DNA of 64,000 bases from Actinomycetales bacterium JB111 (GTDB lineage Bacteria > Actinomycetota > Actinomycetes > Actinomycetales > Actinomycetaceae). Below the pieces are notes generated by a model. The model was not told the DNA's origin. It did no database searches and saw only the letters and a list, made by a program, of their open reading frames with translations. Positions within the stretch are counted from its first letter, which is position 1; the number at the start of each line of letters is the position of its first letter. The position numbers and the translations under genes were made by a program. Of this stretch, positions 1 through 8,006 are shown one piece after another. Location: NCBI GenBank assembly GCA_900163555.1, contig FUHX01000079.1, forward strand, positions 1-64,000, given 5' to 3'.

Positions 1-530
1 CACCGCACCGACCCGTCGCTGTTCCGTCCGGTCGGGCCGGTGAAGGTCCTGCGCCTGGGGGTGCGGTCGCCTGAGAAGAAGTCGTCGAAGCGGTGGACGC
101 TCGTGACGACCTGGACGCGGACGAGGCGGTGCGCGGGACGTGATCCGCCGTCGGCGACGGACGCGGGCCGCGCCGCGACCGAGGCGGCGACCGACCAGGC
201 CAGCTCCTCGGCCCGCCCCTCCCGCACGCGACGGTTGATCTGCCGGCGCACCTGGTTCAGGCCGCCGGTGCCGGCGTGCCGGTGGTGAACGATGTGCTCC
301 CCTCCGTCGGCGTCGAAGCCGAGCAGGTGGTGCACCGTCCCGTTGCGGGTGCGACGCGCGGAGAACATCGGGTAGTACGACAGGGGGAAGCCGTCGACCC
401 GGTCGGCCGGCGGGCGATGGTTGTGCCGGATCGGTGAGGCGACCAGCGCGGTCAGCGCGATCCCGGCGAGGTACGCGACCGGCTTGGTGAACAGGGTCCG
501 GCCGGCGTTCGGAGCGGGGTGAGCACTCAT
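1..530 (-). CDS. Unrecognised membrane-anchored protein (3' end outside window)
   Basis: An open minus-strand frame of about 176 codons runs off the left edge. The start is the ATG at 528-530, 22 nt after the stop of the oxidoreductase gene upstream, so it looks like the fourth gene of the minus-strand operon that begins at 5041. The protein opens with a short polar stretch, then one hydrophobic segment (about residues 16-31, VAYLAGIALTALVAS), then a soluble basic part. A conspicuous motif near residue 50 reads GFPLSYYPMFSARRT. No catalytic motif was recognised. Topology suggests a single-pass membrane protein with a soluble domain. Function unknown; the gene is supported by the continuous frame, codon bias and operon position. 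Confidence 0.6.
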   Translation of the reverse strand, partial: MSAHPAPNAGRTLFTKPVAYLAGIALTALVASPIRHNHRPPADRVDGFPLSYYPMFSARRTRNGTVHHLLGFDADGGEHIVHHRHAGTGGLNQVRRQINRRVREGRAEELAWSVAASVAARPASVADGGSRPAHRLVRVQVVTSVHRFDDFFSGDRTPRRRTFTGPTGRNSDGSVR

Positions 531-552
531 CTCGGGTCCCCGGTCGGCGTCG

Positions 553-2079
553 TCATGGCGAGTCCTTTCTCGTCGGGATGTGCACGGTCGGTGCGGGTGC
601 GCGCGTCGACCGCGCGCCCCGTCGCAGGTGGGCGAGGGCCGCGCGGGCCGCGTGGTAGCCGTTCATGCCGTGCACACCGCCGCCGGGCGGGGTGGAGGCG
701 GAGCACATGAACAGGCCGGGGGCGCCGAGTGAGTAGGGGCGCAGCGTGGCCCGCGGGCGCAGCAGGAGCTGGGCGCCGCCCATCGATCCGCCGATGACGT
801 CGCCGCCCACGAGGTTGGCGTTCCACCGCTCGAGGTCGGCCGGCGAGCTCTCGACCCGGCCGATCACGCGATCGCGGAAGCCCGGGGCGAACCGCTCGAT
901 CTGAGCGTCGACCCGGTCGCCGACGGCAACCGTGGAACCGGCCGGCGTGTGCGCGTAGGCGTAGAGGACCTGCTGCCCCGTCGGGGCCCGGCTGACGTCG
1001 ATCGCGCTCTGCTGCGCCACGAGGACGAACGGCCGCCCGGGGTGCCGGCCGGCGTGGACGTCCCGCTCCGCGGCGGCGATCTGCATGAGCGAGCCGCCGA
1101 GGTGGACGGTCCCGGCCCGGCCGAGCCGGGCGTCGTTCCACGGCACCGGCCCGTCGAGCAGGTAGTCGACCTTGTGGACGCCGGTGCCGTACCGCCAACC
1201 TCGAAGCCCGCGGACGACGGCGGCGGGCAGCTCCGCGCCCGCCACGTCCGCGACGGCGTGCGGGCCGAGATCGAGGAGCACGACGTCCGCCGGACGCACC
1301 TGGGCGAGGTCCGTGATCTCGGCGCCGGTGACGACCCGGCCCCCGTAGGACTCGAGCTCGGCGACCAGCGCCGCCGCGATCGCGTCCGACCCGCCCCGGG
1401 CCACGGGCCAGCCGGTGGCGTGGGCGGCGGCGCCGAACAGGACGCCGAACGCGGCGGTCAGCGGCCGGTCGAGCGGGAGGACCGCGTGCGCGGACGTCCC
1501 GGCGAACAGCGCGCGGGCGCGTTCCGTGCGGAACAGGGCGCGCGCGATCGCCTGCGCGGGCAGGGCCCCCCGGATGCTGAGCCGGGCGAGGGCGACGGGG
1601 TGGCGCGGGGGGCGCAGCATGGGGCCGAGGAACGCGGCGACCGTCTCCTCCCAGGCGCCGACGAGCGGCGCGTACAGCCGCCACCAGGCCGACCCGTCCG
1701 GCCCGAGGTCGGCCGCCGTGCGCGCGAGCGAGCGGTACTGCACGGCGGCGGGGCCGTCGTCGAGGGGATGGCCGACGGGGATGTCCGGCTGGACCCACTC
1801 CAGGCCGTGGCGGCTGAGGTCGAGCGTGCGCAGGAACGGGCTGGCCACGCCGAAGGGGTGCACGGCAGAGCCGAGGTCGACGGTCGTGCCCGGGCCGAGG
1901 ACGGCCGCAGACCGGGTGGCGCCGCCGGGCTCGGGGCCGGCCTCGTACACGGTGACCCGCACCCCGGCGCGGGCCAGCGCGACCGCGGCGCTCAGGCCGT
2001 TGGGCCCCGAGCCGACGACGGACGCGGTCCGCCCGGCGACCAGGGGGTCGTGGGCGACGGAATACGGCGAGCCGCTCAT
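553..2079 (-). CDS. Phytoene desaturase-like FAD/NAD(P) oxidoreductase
   Basis: A 508-residue flavoprotein of the phytoene dehydrogenase/amine oxidase superfamily. The N-terminus carries the dinucleotide-binding fold (VVGSGPNGLSAAVALARAG followed by an acidic YEAGPEPGG strand end) at residues about 18-50. The C-terminus has the family FAD-contact segment PPGGGVHGMNGYHAARAAL. There is no signal peptide, so it is probably cytoplasmic or peripheral to the membrane. Its ATG overlaps the stop of the ABC gene (ATGA), implying translational coupling. Homologues act on carotenoids, retinoids or other polyenes or lipids, but no carotenoid synthesis gene is present here, so the substrate cannot be named. 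Confidence 0.8.
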   Translation of the reverse strand: MSGSPYSVAHDPLVAGRTASVVGSGPNGLSAAVALARAGVRVTVYEAGPEPGGATRSAAVLGPGTTVDLGSAVHPFGVASPFLRTLDLSRHGLEWVQPDIPVGHPLDDGPAAVQYRSLARTAADLGPDGSAWWRLYAPLVGAWEETVAAFLGPMLRPPRHPVALARLSIRGALPAQAIARALFRTERARALFAGTSAHAVLPLDRPLTAAFGVLFGAAAHATGWPVARGGSDAIAAALVAELESYGGRVVTGAEITDLAQVRPADVVLLDLGPHAVADVAGAELPAAVVRGLRGWRYGTGVHKVDYLLDGPVPWNDARLGRAGTVHLGGSLMQIAAAERDVHAGRHPGRPFVLVAQQSAIDVSRAPTGQQVLYAYAHTPAGSTVAVGDRVDAQIERFAPGFRDRVIGRVESSPADLERWNANLVGGDVIGGSMGGAQLLLRPRATLRPYSLGAPGLFMCSASTPPGGGVHGMNGYHAARAALAHLRRGARSTRAPAPTVHIPTRKDSP

Positions 2080-3905
2080 GCCGGCACCACCTCGTCGAGG
2101 AGGGCGGTGCCGCCGTCGGAGGTCATCAGCTCGCGGGGCGAGGCCACGCGGACGAGGCGACCGTCCTCGAGGCACCAGACGACGTCGGAGGACGCCATGA
2201 GCTCGTGCCGGTGGGTGACGACGAGGGCCGTGCCCCGATGGTCGGCGAGCACCCGGTCGACGATGCGCGAGTTCTCGGGATCGAGGTGGGCCTCGGCCTC
2301 GTCGAGCACGAGCAGGGCGGGCCTGCCGAGCACGGCGCGCGCGATGCTGATGCGGGCCTGCTGGCCGGCGGAGAGCTGACCGCCGCCGGGGCCGACGTTC
2401 GTGTCCCAGCCGTCCGGGAGGGAACCGACGAGCTCGTCCAGGCCGCACAGGCGGGTCACGCGTGCGAGCTCCTCGTCGTCGACCTTGGGGAGGCGGTAGG
2501 TGACGTTGCGGCGGACGCTTCCCGAGAGCAGCGGCATGCTGGGTGAGGAGATGCCGATCGACCGGCGCACGGAGCGCAGGGAGTGCGCGCGCACGTCCTG
2601 ACCGTCGATGCGGACGGTGCCGGAGTCGGGGTCCACGAGCCGGGCGACGACGGACGTCAGTGTGCTCTTGCCCGCCCCGTTCGGGCCGACGACGGCGACC
2701 CGCGTGCCGGGCTCGGCGCGCACCGTGACGTTCCTCAGGGCGCCGACGAGGCTGACGTCGTCCACCTCGACGAGCCCGTGCTCGACCTCGATGTCCGGTG
2801 CGTCCGGGGCGACCGGCAGCGGCGGGATGTCGAGGAACCGGCGCACGGCATCCTGGGCGACGCTGGCGCGGGAGGCGTACTCGGCGACCCGTCCGAGGTC
2901 GCGCAGGTAGCCGGCGAGCATGCCCGCGAGGCTGACGCCCGCGACGATCGTGCCGGGCGACGCGCGTCCGGCCGTGACCTCGAGCCCGCCGACGACGAGC
3001 GCGGCGGCACTCGCGGCCACGGCGGTGCCCTCGGCGATGGCGCGGGCGGCGCCCGAGGCGCGCGCCTGGTCGACCATGGCGGCCGCGACCTTCTCGCTGT
3101 GCCGACCGACCCGCTTGCTCTCCCGCCGCTCCTGGCCGGCGGCCTGCAGCACCGCGACCTGCGTGAGCCGCTCGGTGACCTCGCCGGTCAGGCGCGAGCG
3201 ACGGCGGCGCGAGACCTTCGCGGTCCGCATCATCCAGGGCGTGATGGCCAGCGTGAGGCCGGCCCCGAGGACGAGGACCACGCCGACGGTGAGACCGAGG
3301 ACGAGGTTCATCCACGCGAGCGCGGACACGGCCAGGGTGATGGCGACGCCGGCGACGGAGAGCCGGGCGAGCCCGCGGCTGACCCACAGGCGCAGCGCCG
3401 AGAGGTCCCCGACGAACTTCATCAGCATGTCGCCGCGCCCGCGTCGGCCGAGCTCGCGGGCCGGGACGGCGGTGAGGTGGCGGAACAGGGTGGCCCGGAC
3501 CTCGGTCACGTAGTGCTGGCCGAGCTTCTCCGACTCCGTGCGCTCCGCGCCGCGCATCCAGGCGCTCACGAGCACGCAGAGCAGCAGGCCGACGACGAGG
3601 ACGGTGAGACTCATGGCGTCGGGTGCCGACGGGCCGCCCGATCCGCCTGCGTCGCCCGTGGTGCCGAGGAGCGTGTCGAAGCCGCGCTGCGTGAGCATGG
3701 CGACGCCGACCGCGGCGAGGGCCTGCCCCACGCCGATGCCGATGAGCTGGCCGAATCGCAGCCGTCGGCCAGGGCCGATGGCGCGCGGGATGCTCGGCGG
3801 GGACTCCTCGGGCGCGGGGGCGCCGGTGGAGGCGCTCGCCTCGGGTGATGCGGGAACCCCTGTGAAGGCTGTCGCCTCGGGGGAGGAGGGAAGGGAGGGT
3901 GTCAT
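2076..3905 (-). CDS. Fused permease-ATPase ABC transporter (exporter type)
   Basis: A 609-residue half transporter with an N-terminal membrane domain and a C-terminal ATPase. The first ~45 residues are low-complexity (repeated PEA/SAST units). Membrane segments occupy about residues 50-330. The nucleotide-binding domain shows Walker A (GPNGAGKST), signature LSAGQQARISIARA, Walker B LLVLDEAEAHLD and the switch His in VVTHRHE. The Q-loop region reads SSPSMPLLSG, where exporters normally have a Gln, so ATP-site coupling may be unusual. The ATG was chosen at 3903-3905 because it overlaps the upstream stop by 1 nt; longer frames only extend into the neighbour. Substrate unknown; operon context suggests export of a product made by the flanking genes. 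Confidence 0.85.
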   Translation of the reverse strand: MTPSLPSSPEATAFTGVPASPEASASTGAPAPEESPPSIPRAIGPGRRLRFGQLIGIGVGQALAAVGVAMLTQRGFDTLLGTTGDAGGSGGPSAPDAMSLTVLVVGLLLCVLVSAWMRGAERTESEKLGQHYVTEVRATLFRHLTAVPARELGRRGRGDMLMKFVGDLSALRLWVSRGLARLSVAGVAITLAVSALAWMNLVLGLTVGVVLVLGAGLTLAITPWMMRTAKVSRRRRSRLTGEVTERLTQVAVLQAAGQERRESKRVGRHSEKVAAAMVDQARASGAARAIAEGTAVAASAAALVVGGLEVTAGRASPGTIVAGVSLAGMLAGYLRDLGRVAEYASRASVAQDAVRRFLDIPPLPVAPDAPDIEVEHGLVEVDDVSLVGALRNVTVRAEPGTRVAVVGPNGAGKSTLTSVVARLVDPDSGTVRIDGQDVRAHSLRSVRRSIGISSPSMPLLSGSVRRNVTYRLPKVDDEELARVTRLCGLDELVGSLPDGWDTNVGPGGGQLSAGQQARISIARAVLGRPALLVLDEAEAHLDPENSRIVDRVLADHRGTALVVTHRHELMASSDVVWCLEDGRLVRVASPRELMTSDGGTALLDEVVPA

Positions 3906-5041
3906 CAGACCGCCTTCGCGTCCTCGGCGAGGACGGCGAGGCCGGTGACGGCCCGGTCCCGGGTCCGCACGGCCTGGTCGCGCAGGGCGAGTGCCTGTTC
4001 GGGGACCTGCAGGTCGGACGTCGCGACGACGTCGGGCCCGTCGGCCCGTTCCAGCTCGCGGACGGCGAGCGGGGACGCCGTCAGCAGGCCGCTGACGGCG
4101 AGCAGCGGGAGGTCGGCCTCGTTCAGCCACTGCACACCCGCGACGGCGCCGAGCGCGTCCCGGGCGGCGAACAGGACGCCGTCGACCCGGTCGCGGAAGA
4201 GAGGGTCCGTGATCAGTGCGGCCGTCTCGGCGTGGAAGAGTCCGTCGGCGACCTCGATGACGTTGACGTCGGTGCGGTCGACGGCGAGCTGGGTGGTGAG
4301 CGTGGTGAAGACGTCCCGGACGGACTCCGGGGCCAGGAGATAGGTGGAGGGGACGCCGGCGTGCGTGAAGTCGTGGACCACGGAGGCGCCCGCGTCGGTG
4401 AACAACCAGACGTCCCCGCCGGCGCCGGTGCCCGTGACCTTCGCGGCGCCGACCCGCAGGCCTGCGGCGCGCAGGCCGCGCACGAGCTCGGCGGCGGCCG
4501 TCGTCTTGCCGGCGTTCATCGACGACCCGACGACGGCGATCGTCGGCGCGCGGTGCGAGCTGAGGGGGACGGCGGGACTCATCGCCGAGTCACGGAGGTT
4601 GACCCGGCGGCCCTGGGCGTCGGCGAGGATGCCGATGGGCGTCAGCTCCGTCGCGCCGCTCATCGCGTCGTGCGAGGCCTCGACCCGCGAGGCGATCCCG
4701 CCGGCCGCCGCGAGGTGGCACGGCCCGAGATCGCCGGGGATCTCGGCGAGGAACTGGTCGGGCGCGTACCGGCTGCCGTAGCAGACGCCCACGACGTCGC
4801 CGGGGTAGAGGGTGGCGCGCCGCCCGGTCTGCAGCTCGATGCGCCTGTGCTGCCCCACGGACGCGACGCGCGCGAGGACGACGTCGCCGACCTGGGGGAC
4901 AGTGTCCGGGTCGGTGAGCAGCGACTCGCCACGGGCGAGGTCGATCCGACCGGTGGTGTACGCCCACTTGGCGGCGGCGACCGTCTCGCGTGCCGACAGG
5001 CCGGGCGCGGCGTCTACCGTGGGAAGAGCGGCAGTGGTCAT
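3905..5041 (-). CDS. DUF1611-family P-loop protein
   Basis: A 378-residue protein with the two-part DUF1611 architecture: an N-terminal domain (1-~175) and a C-terminal P-loop NTPase-like domain beginning AVVGSSMNAGKTTAAAELV, followed by the family pattern AKVTGTG...D.GA..V.DFTHAG.PSTYL. One studied family member, DgcN of a marine bacterium, takes part in D-glutamate metabolism; whether this actinobacterial branch does so is unknown. It is the first gene of the minus-strand operon, and its stop overlaps the ATG of the ABC transporter. The 147 bp upstream, shared with the divergent glycosylase gene, must hold the operon promoter. Confidence 0.75.
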   Translation of the reverse strand: MTTAALPTVDAAPGLSARETVAAAKWAYTTGRIDLARGESLLTDPDTVPQVGDVVLARVASVGQHRRIELQTGRRATLYPGDVVGVCYGSRYAPDQFLAEIPGDLGPCHLAAAGGIASRVEASHDAMSGATELTPIGILADAQGRRVNLRDSAMSPAVPLSSHRAPTIAVVGSSMNAGKTTAAAELVRGLRAAGLRVGAAKVTGTGAGGDVWLFTDAGASVVHDFTHAGVPSTYLLAPESVRDVFTTLTTQLAVDRTDVNVIEVADGLFHAETAALITDPLFRDRVDGVLFAARDALGAVAGVQWLNEADLPLLAVSGLLTASPLAVRELERADGPDVVATSDLQVPEQALALRDQAVRTRDRAVTGLAVLAEDAKAV

Positions 5042-5188
5042 GGGGTGGTCCTCCGTTCCGCGGTGCGGTGTGCACCGGACGCCGACGACGCTACGAACGG
5101 CTCGTGAGCGCTGACCGTCATCGAGATGAGACCGTCCTCAGCAGTTGTTCACCCGATGTTTGACCTGATCAGAGGGGAGGGGAGCGCC

Positions 5189-5635
5189 ATGCGGATCTGG
5201 TCGGTCCACCCGCGGTTCCTCGACGGGAAGGGGCTCGTGGCCTGCTGGCGCGAGACGCTGCTCGCCCAGGCCGTGCTGGCGGGGCGCACCCGCGGCTACA
5301 CGCGGCATCCGCAGCTTCTCCGGTGCCGCGCACAGCCCGATCCGGTCGCCACGGTCGGCGCCTACCTCGCGGCGCTCGCGGACGAGGCGGACGCGCGCGG
5401 CTACCGCTTCCGGCGCGATCGGATCGACCGACCGGACCCGCCAACAGCGCTCCTGGAGGTCACGGACGGCCAGCTCGACCACGAGTGGCGACACCTCCAC
5501 ACGAAGCTCGCCGGACGCAGCCCCGAGGTCGCCGAGCGGTGGCGCGACGCGAGTCCCGAACCGCATCCGCTCTTCCGGGTCGTCCCCGGGCCGATCGAGT
5601 CCTGGGAGCGGCCGCCTACCGGCGCCCGGTCATGA
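5189..5635 (+). CDS. Pyrimidine dimer DNA glycosylase / endonuclease V family
   Basis: A 148-residue protein matching the pyrimidine dimer DNA glycosylase family (T4 endonuclease V-like) by its opening MRIWSVHPRFLD and the conserved CWRETLLAQ, RGYTRHPQL and LDHEWRHLHTKL segments. The Arg-Glu at residues 21-22 lies where T4 enzyme has its catalytic Glu23. The role would be incision at UV photoproducts, although bacterial members are little studied. The ATG at 5189 follows a strong purine-rich ribosome site (gaggggagggg). An in-frame upstream start at 5126 would add 21 unconserved residues and was not used. It runs divergently from the DUF1611 operon and overlaps the convergent peptidase gene by 6 bp. 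Confidence 0.8.
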   Translation: MRIWSVHPRFLDGKGLVACWRETLLAQAVLAGRTRGYTRHPQLLRCRAQPDPVATVGAYLAALADEADARGYRFRRDRIDRPDPPTALLEVTDGQLDHEWRHLHTKLAGRSPEVAERWRDASPEPHPLFRVVPGPIESWERPPTGARS

Positions 5636-6259
5636 GTTCCGCCGCCCGACGACGATCTCGCCGTTCCGAGGCACGCCGCCCTCGAAGGTGAGCGCCACGG
5701 GCCCGGCGCGCCGGGCGTCCGGGCCGTCGATCGCCTGGACGTGCACGTGGGGCTCCATGCTGTTGCCTGAGTTCCCGCAACGACCGACGACGGCGCCGGG
5801 CTCCACGGCGTCACCCGGATGCACGTCCACGCTGCCACGCATGAGGTGGCACAGCGCGACCACCACCCCGTCGTGCTCGATAAGCACGTGGTTCCCTGCG
5901 AGCGCGGGCCACCCCCTGGCGGCCCGTCGTCCTTGGGTGAGCGCATAACCGACCGAGGGGAGGCCGCGGTACGCGGGATGGTCGTGTGCGTCGTCGTCGG
6001 CGGCGAGGACGATCCCCGCGAGAGGCGCGAGGATCGGGTGGCCGAACCCGGGAAACGACTCGGGCGGCTCCGGCCGGAGGAGGGACCGTGGCGTGAACGG
6101 CGCGCTCCGTCCGTCGACGACCGGCACGAAGTCGATCGCGTGTGCGGATCCGAACAGCCGGGTGCCGTGGCTCGGCACGCGGTTGGCAGGGCTGTTGCGC
6201 ACCTCCCAGGACCCGTCGAACGGGTAGGTGACGTCGAGAGTGGGCACGTGCTCGGGCAT
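5630..6259 (-). CDS. M23 (LytM-type) metallopeptidase family protein
   Basis: A 209-residue protein with the metal-site pattern of LytM/M23 peptidases: His and Asp in the GSAHAIDFV segment (residues about 38-46) and the C-terminal HxH of EPHVHVQ, plus the core NHVLIEHDGVVVALCHLMRGSVDVHPGDAV and GRCGNSGNS segments. Unlike most cell-wall hydrolases of the family it has no signal peptide or membrane helix, so it is either cytoplasmic or acts on a non-wall substrate. The ATG is preceded by gaggtcacc-type purine sequence. It converges with the glycosylase gene. Substrate not predictable. Confidence 0.75.
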   Translation of the reverse strand: MPEHVPTLDVTYPFDGSWEVRNSPANRVPSHGTRLFGSAHAIDFVPVVDGRSAPFTPRSLLRPEPPESFPGFGHPILAPLAGIVLAADDDAHDHPAYRGLPSVGYALTQGRRAARGWPALAGNHVLIEHDGVVVALCHLMRGSVDVHPGDAVEPGAVVGRCGNSGNSMEPHVHVQAIDGPDARRAGPVALTFEGGVPRNGEIVVGRRNS

Positions 6260-6292
6260 GGTGACCTCCTCGGCGTGCCGACAGGGTAACGA

Positions 6293-6337
6293 GAACGGGC
6301 CGGCGCGAGCGACTCTCGTCGCCGCGCCGGCCCGTTC
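6293..6337 (-). terminator. Strong hairpin terminator after the VOC dioxygenase gene
   Basis: A perfect 15-bp stem (GAACGGGCCGGCGCG paired with CGCGCCGGCCCGTTC) with a 15-nt loop lies 16 bp after the VOC stop codon. It has no long T run, as is common in high-GC actinobacteria. Confidence 0.7.
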
Positions 6338-6352
6338 CAGGAGAAGGTGCCC

Positions 6353-7267
6353 CTATCGCGCCAGCACCTCGTCCGCCGCGAGGTTCGGGACGGACAGGGT
6401 GACCTGCGTGCCCCAGGGGTCCGTGACCTGCAGGGTCCGGCCGTCGGTGGAGAAATCGATCCCCTTGGCGCGCAGCCGCGCGGCGGTGGCCTCCAGCTCG
6501 GTCGCGTCGGGCACCGTGACGGCGACGTCCCCGAGCCCGAGCATGGCCGCGCGCGGCCCGGCACCCTGGCTGTTCCACGTGTTCATGGCGATGTGGTGGT
6601 GGTACCCGCCGGCCGAGGCGAACAGGGCACCGGGGAAGCTGCTCAGGGTCGACTCGAACCCGAGGGCGTCCACGTAGAACGCGCGTGCCGTGGGCACGTC
6701 GCCGACCTGGAGGTGGACGTGCCCGACCGTCCCGGCCTGGGTCGGCGCGGCGTCGAGGACCTCCTGGGTGAGGTGCTCGCGGAGGTAGGCGTTCGGGTCG
6801 AGGAACGTGGTCGCCATCTGGATCTCGCCGTTCGTGATCGTCCACTGCTCGCGCGGGCGGTCCGTGTACAGCTCGACGCCGTTGCCCTCCGGGTCGGTGA
6901 AGTAGAACGCCTCGCTGACCATGTGGTCGCTCGAGCCCGTGAACGTCCCGCGCGGGTCCTGTGCGGCGCGGTAGACGGTCGCGGACAGCGAGGGCCCGTC
7001 GTCGAACAGGAAGGCCGTGTGGAAGAGGCCGGCCTGGCGGCGGTCGAGGGTCGGCAGGTCAGGGGTGTGGACGAGCCGGACGAAGGGCGTGCCCGCGCGC
7101 CCGAGGAGGCGGTGGACCTCCCGTCCGCGCGCCGTCTCCTCGATGGGCTCCAGGGCGAACGCGTTGGAGTAGTACCCGGACATCGTGTCCAGGTCGCCGA
7201 CGCGCAGGGTCACCGGACCCATGCTCGTCCTGGCGTCGAGGATGCGGTCCTGGTCGGGGGTGCTCAT
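6353..7267 (-). CDS. VOC-family ring-cleavage dioxygenase (CatE-like)
   Basis: A 304-residue protein made of two glyoxalase/VOC modules (about 12-140 and 165-290). Candidate metal ligands are His in GHVHLQVGD and YHHHIAMNTW and Glu in NGVELYTDRP, as in extradiol catechol 2,3-dioxygenases such as Bacillus CatE. The expected reaction is oxygen-dependent cleavage of a catechol or quinol, or a related detoxification. It is the second gene of an operon with the NADP-binding protein (56-bp gap), facing a MarR regulator. MarR-controlled VOC dioxygenases are typical quinone/catechol-response genes, which supports detoxification rather than growth. Confidence 0.8.
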   Translation of the reverse strand: MSTPDQDRILDARTSMGPVTLRVGDLDTMSGYYSNAFALEPIEETARGREVHRLLGRAGTPFVRLVHTPDLPTLDRRQAGLFHTAFLFDDGPSLSATVYRAAQDPRGTFTGSSDHMVSEAFYFTDPEGNGVELYTDRPREQWTITNGEIQMATTFLDPNAYLREHLTQEVLDAAPTQAGTVGHVHLQVGDVPTARAFYVDALGFESTLSSFPGALFASAGGYHHHIAMNTWNSQGAGPRAAMLGLGDVAVTVPDATELEATAARLRAKGIDFSTDGRTLQVTDPWGTQVTLSVPNLAADEVLAR

Positions 7268-7323
7268 GATGACGTCCTTCTCGAGGCGGGCGCGCGTCCG
7301 CGCACCCGCCGCTGCTGGTGGGG

Positions 7324-7902
7324 TTACTTGGCGACCGCGAAGCCGGCGGTCCAGCCGATGTGCTCGTTCGCGGCGAGGGTGAGCTGGAGGAAGCCCATGG
7401 CCTCGAGCTCGTGGGCCCGGGCGAGCGACCCGGCGTCGATCGCGCCGATCCCGCCGGCGGTGATCGACTCGATGAGGGCGACCTTGGCCGAGGCGTCGTC
7501 GCCCGCGACGAGCACGGTGGTCGTCGCGTCGCCGACGGTCTTCGAGGAGAGCGTCGCGGCGAAGTTCGTGTTGAACGCCTTGAGCACCGAGCTCTTCGGC
7601 AGGCGGGCCTGGAGCTGCGCGGTGGCGGAGCTGCCCTCGGGGACCACGAGCGAGTCGAAGGTCTCGAAGTTCAGGGGGTTGGTGATGTCCACGACCGTCT
7701 TGCCGGCCAGCTGGTCGCCGACCGCGGCGATGATCTCGTCGACCGCGGAGTAGGGGACCGCCAGCACGACGACGTCCGTGGAGATGGTCGCGTTCCCGAC
7801 CTCCGCGTGGGCGAGGTGGGTGACGTCGGCCCCGCCGGCGGCGAGGACGTTCCCGATCGCCGTGCCCATGTTGCCGGTGCCGATGATGGTGTAGGTCGTC
7901 AT
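7324..7902 (-). CDS. Small F420-reductase-like NAD(P)-binding protein
   Basis: A 192-residue Rossmann protein related to NADPH-dependent F420 reductases: N-terminal IIGTGNMGTAIGNVLAAGG nucleotide site, VVLAVPYSAV, KTVVDITNPLN and LKAFNTNFA motifs. The stretch between strands 2 and 3 is short, and the SR dipeptide that usually binds the NADP phosphate is absent, so cofactor preference is uncertain. First gene of the operon with the VOC dioxygenase and directly downstream of the tandem operators. The pairing suggests a redox partner in handling reactive quinones. F420 itself is not shown to be involved. Confidence 0.75.
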   Translation of the reverse strand: MTTYTIIGTGNMGTAIGNVLAAGGADVTHLAHAEVGNATISTDVVVLAVPYSAVDEIIAAVGDQLAGKTVVDITNPLNFETFDSLVVPEGSSATAQLQARLPKSSVLKAFNTNFAATLSSKTVGDATTTVLVAGDDASAKVALIESITAGGIGAIDAGSLARAHELEAMGFLQLTLAANEHIGWTAGFAVAK

Positions 7903-7945
7903 GCTCGTGTCCCTCTCGTGAGGCGATGCGATCGCGCCGCGTGAT

Positions 7946-7989
7946 TACTTGTAGATGAAACTATCACGCATTGCTTGCAGGTGCAACTA
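7946..7989. promoter_or_regulatory. Two tandem MarR operators between the VOC operon and marR
   Basis: Two 18-bp copies of the pattern T[A/G]CTTG[T/C]A[G]GTGNAACTA lie at 7946-7963 and 7972-7989, 26 bp apart centre to centre. The right copy contains the palindrome TTGCA-GG-TGCAA, the left a weaker version. They lie in the 104-bp divergent region, the right copy just before the marR -10 hexamer. Repression of both directions by the adjacent MarR protein is inferred. Confidence 0.6.
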
Positions 7990-7993
7990 AAGA

Positions 7994-7999
7994 TACGAT
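7994..7999 (+). promoter_or_regulatory. -10 hexamer of leaderless marR promoter
   Basis: TACGAT ends 7 nt before the marR ATG, so transcription would begin at or next to the start codon. The right MarR operator abuts it. Confidence 0.5.
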
Positions 8000-8006
8000 C
8001 GGTGCC

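Noticed and set aside
6353-7267. VOC dioxygenase as the missing ring-cleavage enzyme of the 17.5-27.5 kb catabolic block
   Set aside because: It is 10 kb away, in the opposite direction, with its own MarR regulator and operators; the layout fits detoxification better.
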